Assembly: GCA_041667545.1 (NCBI GenBank)
Contig: JBAYES010000073.1
Location: 1 to 7,646, forward strand
DNA length: 7,646 nucleotides
Origin: SLID01 sp041667545
GTDB lineage: Bacteria > Omnitrophota > Gorgyraeia > Tantalellales > Tantalellaceae
Reading direction: 5' to 3'
Of the stretch, positions 6,333 to 7,646 are shown in pieces. Position 1 is the first letter of the stretch. Every line of letters begins with the position of its first letter. A program made the translations under genes and the position numbers. The notes under the pieces were generated by a model. It was not told where the DNA came from, searched no databases, and saw only the letters and a list, made by a program, of their open reading frames with translations.

Positions 6333-7091
6333 ATGGATTCTGTTTCGATAACCATAATATTTATCGTGCTATCCGCGTTCGCGGGAGTGTTCCTTGCCGG
6401 AAGATTAAGGGACGGATGTCTCCTGGATTGGTCGGGAGATATCGTTCATGTAGTTTTCAACGACGGAAAAGTGGTTTGGGGAGTTCTTTCTCTTGAGGCT
6501 ACGGGGTTCGAACTTGTTTATGAAAAAGATCATTTTGACGAAAAGGATGCGCATATTGAAAGGAGTTTTATAGTTTACAAGGGAGAATATTCTGGTATAA
6601 GGCATATCGTAAGGTACGCCGGGGATCTCAATGGGAAAAAATCGAAAGAAAGGCATAAGTTCCTTAACAAGGGCAAACATCGTAAAAGAATTAGCAGGTT
6701 GAAAAGGAACATAAGGAATTTTTTCGCTACGGTACGGGACTCGTTAATGGAAGTTATAAACCTCTTTATGGGAAAGGCGAAAGCGCAGTCTCCGGCCAAA
6801 AATGTTCTCGCCGCGCAGGACAGGTACATCTCACGCATAAAGGATACCGCTTTTTCGGCGCTTCCGAATTCCTTTGAGCCGCTTTTGGAAAGGCACCTGG
6901 GGAAATACGTAATACTGGAGTTCTTGGAGGAAAGTAAAGTTGTTGAATGCCGCGGGATGTTAAAGGATTATACCCGCGATTTTATCGAAATATTGGATAT
7001 GGATTATCCAATAGGGCAATCGGAAAAAAGTAAAAAAGCAGATATCATCTTCCCAAGATCAGCTTCAGTTATCCGTCATCTTGGCAAATAG
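6333..7091 (+). CDS. Membrane-anchored protein with two possible small beta-barrel domains
   Basis: 252 residues. Residues 4-22 form one membrane helix or uncleaved signal anchor. Residues about 35-95 are strand-rich (I-V-H-V-V-F-N-D-G-K-V-V-W-G, then F-E-L-V-Y, then F-I-V-Y-K) and end with a G-I-R-H-I-V-R-Y strand. A very basic linker follows (about 101-128, more than ten K/R), then an amphipathic region (129-185). Residues about 189-248 repeat the pattern: Y-V-I-L-E-F, C-R-G-M-L, F-I-E-I-L and a final A-S-V-I-R-H strand. Both halves have the turn-and-strand order of small barrels such as LSm or PRC, and the closing I-R-H-I and V-I-R-H strands resemble each other, so an internal duplication is possible. 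The fold is inference and I name no family. The basic linker could bind nucleic acid or lipid head groups. The start is supported by TAGGA 4 bases upstream. No terminator is clear after the TAG. Confidence 0.85.
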   Translation: MDSVSITIIFIVLSAFAGVFLAGRLRDGCLLDWSGDIVHVVFNDGKVVWGVLSLEATGFELVYEKDHFDEKDAHIERSFIVYKGEYSGIRHIVRYAGDLNGKKSKERHKFLNKGKHRKRISRLKRNIRNFFATVRDSLMEVINLFMGKAKAQSPAKNVLAAQDRYISRIKDTAFSALPNSFEPLLERHLGKYVILEFLEESKVVECRGMLKDYTRDFIEILDMDYPIGQSEKSKKADIIFPRSASVIRHLGK

Positions 7092-7127
7092 GCACGTTTC
7101 ATGGGCTCAAACTACACGATTAGGCGA

Positions 7128-7174
7128 GATGCCGCATGCGATGGGGCATCCGTCCCATGCGATGGGGGCAGACG
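7128..7174. repeat. Tandem 12-base direct repeat with small hairpins
   Basis: CATGCGATGGGG occurs at 7135-7146 and again at 7156-7167, a 21-base period. The first copy lies in the loop of a GATGCC (7128-7133)/GGCATC (7145-7150) hairpin. The second forms its own CCCAT (7154-7158), loop GCG, ATGGG (7162-7166) stem. No T-run follows, so termination of the upstream gene here would need Rho or another factor. The rest of the gap (7092-7127 and 7175-7257) shows no gene. Confidence 0.5.
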
Positions 7175-7257
7175 CCGGAGATGCGACAAGCAAAGTTGTA
7201 TGGCATAGAGAGAATTTATTTTTGAATAGAACGCTATAAAGAAGGCTACTAAAAAAA

Positions 7258-7331
7258 TGGAGCGAGCGATGGGAATCGAACCCACGTAGGAAGCTTGGAA
7301 GGCTTCTGCACTACCATTGTGCTACGCTCGC
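7258..7331 (-). tRNA. tRNA-Gly (anticodon TCC)
   Basis: Read on the minus strand, a complete cloverleaf of 71 bases plus an encoded CCA (7260-7258). The acceptor stem GCGAGCG pairs fully with CGCTCGC; the D-stem is GCAC/GTGC; the anticodon stem is GAAGC/GCTTC around loop CTTCCAA with anticodon TCC (7299-7297); the T-stem GTGGG/CCCAT closes the loop TTCGATT; the discriminator base is T. It reads glycine GGA and GGG codons. A run of seven Ts on the coding strand (7257-7251) directly follows CCA and may end transcription. It is the only gene on this strand and faces the plus-strand genes convergently. Confidence 0.97.
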
Positions 7332-7342
7332 TTTGAATTGAA

Positions 7343-7371
7343 ATGATATACTCTTTTGGAAATATTGTCAA
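7343..7371 (-). promoter_or_regulatory. Near-consensus promoter of the tRNA-Gly gene
   Basis: On the minus strand, TTGACA (7371-7366), a 17-base spacer, then TATCAT (7348-7343): a perfect -35 and five of six -10 bases at ideal spacing. Transcription would start about 5 bases before the tRNA's first base at 7331, so the 5' leader is very short. Confidence 0.85.
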
Positions 7372-7525
7372 CCGATTTGGCACGCGCTGTCAAGCGCCCC
7401 ATAGTGTCAAAAAAAATAATAGTAATTGTTCTTAGAAGTAATCCCCAAGAAACTGCACAATTTGAGCGACATTTCTCAACGAAAAGTAAAAAGATTGCAG
7501 CACCGAGGATACAAGGGTCTGGCAT

Positions 7526-7567
7526 TCCCTGCGAGGGACGCTCGATCTTCCCGGCGAGAAGATCTTC
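7526..7567. repeat. Cluster of small palindromes
   Basis: Three palindromes follow each other: TCCCT-GCG-AGGGA (7526-7538); GATCTTC (7544-7550) with GAAGATC (7558-7564) around a 7-base loop; and the perfect palindrome GAAGATCTTC (7558-7567), which shares an arm with the previous one. GCTCGA also occurs twice (7540-7545 and 7568-7573). Confidence 0.55.
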
Positions 7568-7574
7568 GCTCGAC

Positions 7575-7633
7575 GGACGACCTCGCTCCCCCTATGGCCC
7601 GTGCCATAGGGGACCATGCCCGCTCGGTCGTCC
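7575..7633. repeat. Nested inverted repeat (hairpin within a hairpin)
   Basis: The outer arms GGACGACC (7575-7582) and GGTCGTCC (7626-7633) are perfect 8-base complements. Inside lies CCCCTATGGC (7589-7598), loop CCGT, GCCATAGGGG (7603-7612), a perfect 10-base stem with a 4-base loop. The two stems can form together as a cruciform or RNA hairpin with internal loops. There is no T-run, so it is probably not a simple terminator. Confidence 0.7.
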
Positions 7634-7646
7634 AACGCCCTCTCCG

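Larger units (their letters stand above)
7372..7646. other. Non-coding right end, no supportable gene
   Basis: No frame here on either strand has a convincing start, ribosome site or protein-like sequence. Two more TTGACA hexamers on the minus strand (7393-7388 and 7410-7405) lie upstream of the tRNA promoter without good -10 partners. From about 7525 the sequence becomes GC-rich and full of palindromes, quite unlike the AT-rich 7405-7500 part. This suggests the start of a repeat element or of structured non-coding DNA that continues past the window edge. Confidence 0.6.

Noticed and set aside
7432..7635. Minus-strand frame of 67 codons starting with TTG at the right edge
   Set aside because: Its first half is the translation of the nested palindrome, it has no ribosome site and no protein-like pattern.
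1..7646. CRISPR array, transposase, integrase or toxin-antitoxin pair
   Set aside because: No regular repeat-spacer pattern, no DDE or recombinase motifs and no bicistronic small-gene pair with known motifs were seen.

Overview
The window reads as a piece of a bacterial chromosome, most likely from an uncultured Gram-negative lineage. The style of the long, N-terminally signal-bearing multidomain protein, the lipoprotein and secreted proteins, and the dispersed GAAGCAATC-type palindrome at the left edge recall Candidatus Omnitrophota (OP3). That assignment is an impression from protein style, not a computed placement. All protein genes lie on the plus strand; the only confident minus-strand gene is a tRNA.

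Layout. Positions 1-120 hold the cut-off remainder of a palindromic intergenic repeat. An AT-rich promoter region follows, with a dyad (172-216) between the promoter and the first start codon. The main gene (218-3790) encodes a 1190-residue protein with an export signal and several degenerate-looking domains: a nucleotidyltransferase-like motif, a GNAT-like segment, a Cys/His segment that recalls the CheD/deamidase fold, and an unrecognised C-terminal domain. The next 265 bases hold two competing GC-rich hairpins, a possible 36-residue membrane peptide, and a strong sigma70-type promoter.

That promoter fits a two-component cluster: a membrane-anchored protein with only the phosphoacceptor (HisKA) part of a histidine kinase (4056-4490), a stand-alone CheY-like receiver (4538-4915), a small exported protein (4979-5428) and, overlapping it by 4 bases, an M48-family metalloprotease lipoprotein (5425-6213). 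A G-rich leader separates these from a membrane-anchored protein that may carry two small beta-barrel domains (6333-7091). Downstream are short repeats, then tRNA-Gly(TCC) on the minus strand with a near-consensus promoter, and a non-coding right end rich in palindromes.

How they may work together. The kinase-like protein lacks any ATP-binding domain, so it cannot phosphorylate itself by the normal route; it may relay phosphate between another kinase and the receiver. The neighbouring exported protein and protease suggest a job in the cell envelope, but that link rests only on gene order and spacing. No CRISPR array, transposase, integrase or known defence system is visible. The most unusual content is the exported multidomain protein, whose domain types normally need cytoplasmic cofactors, and the kinase without an ATPase domain.
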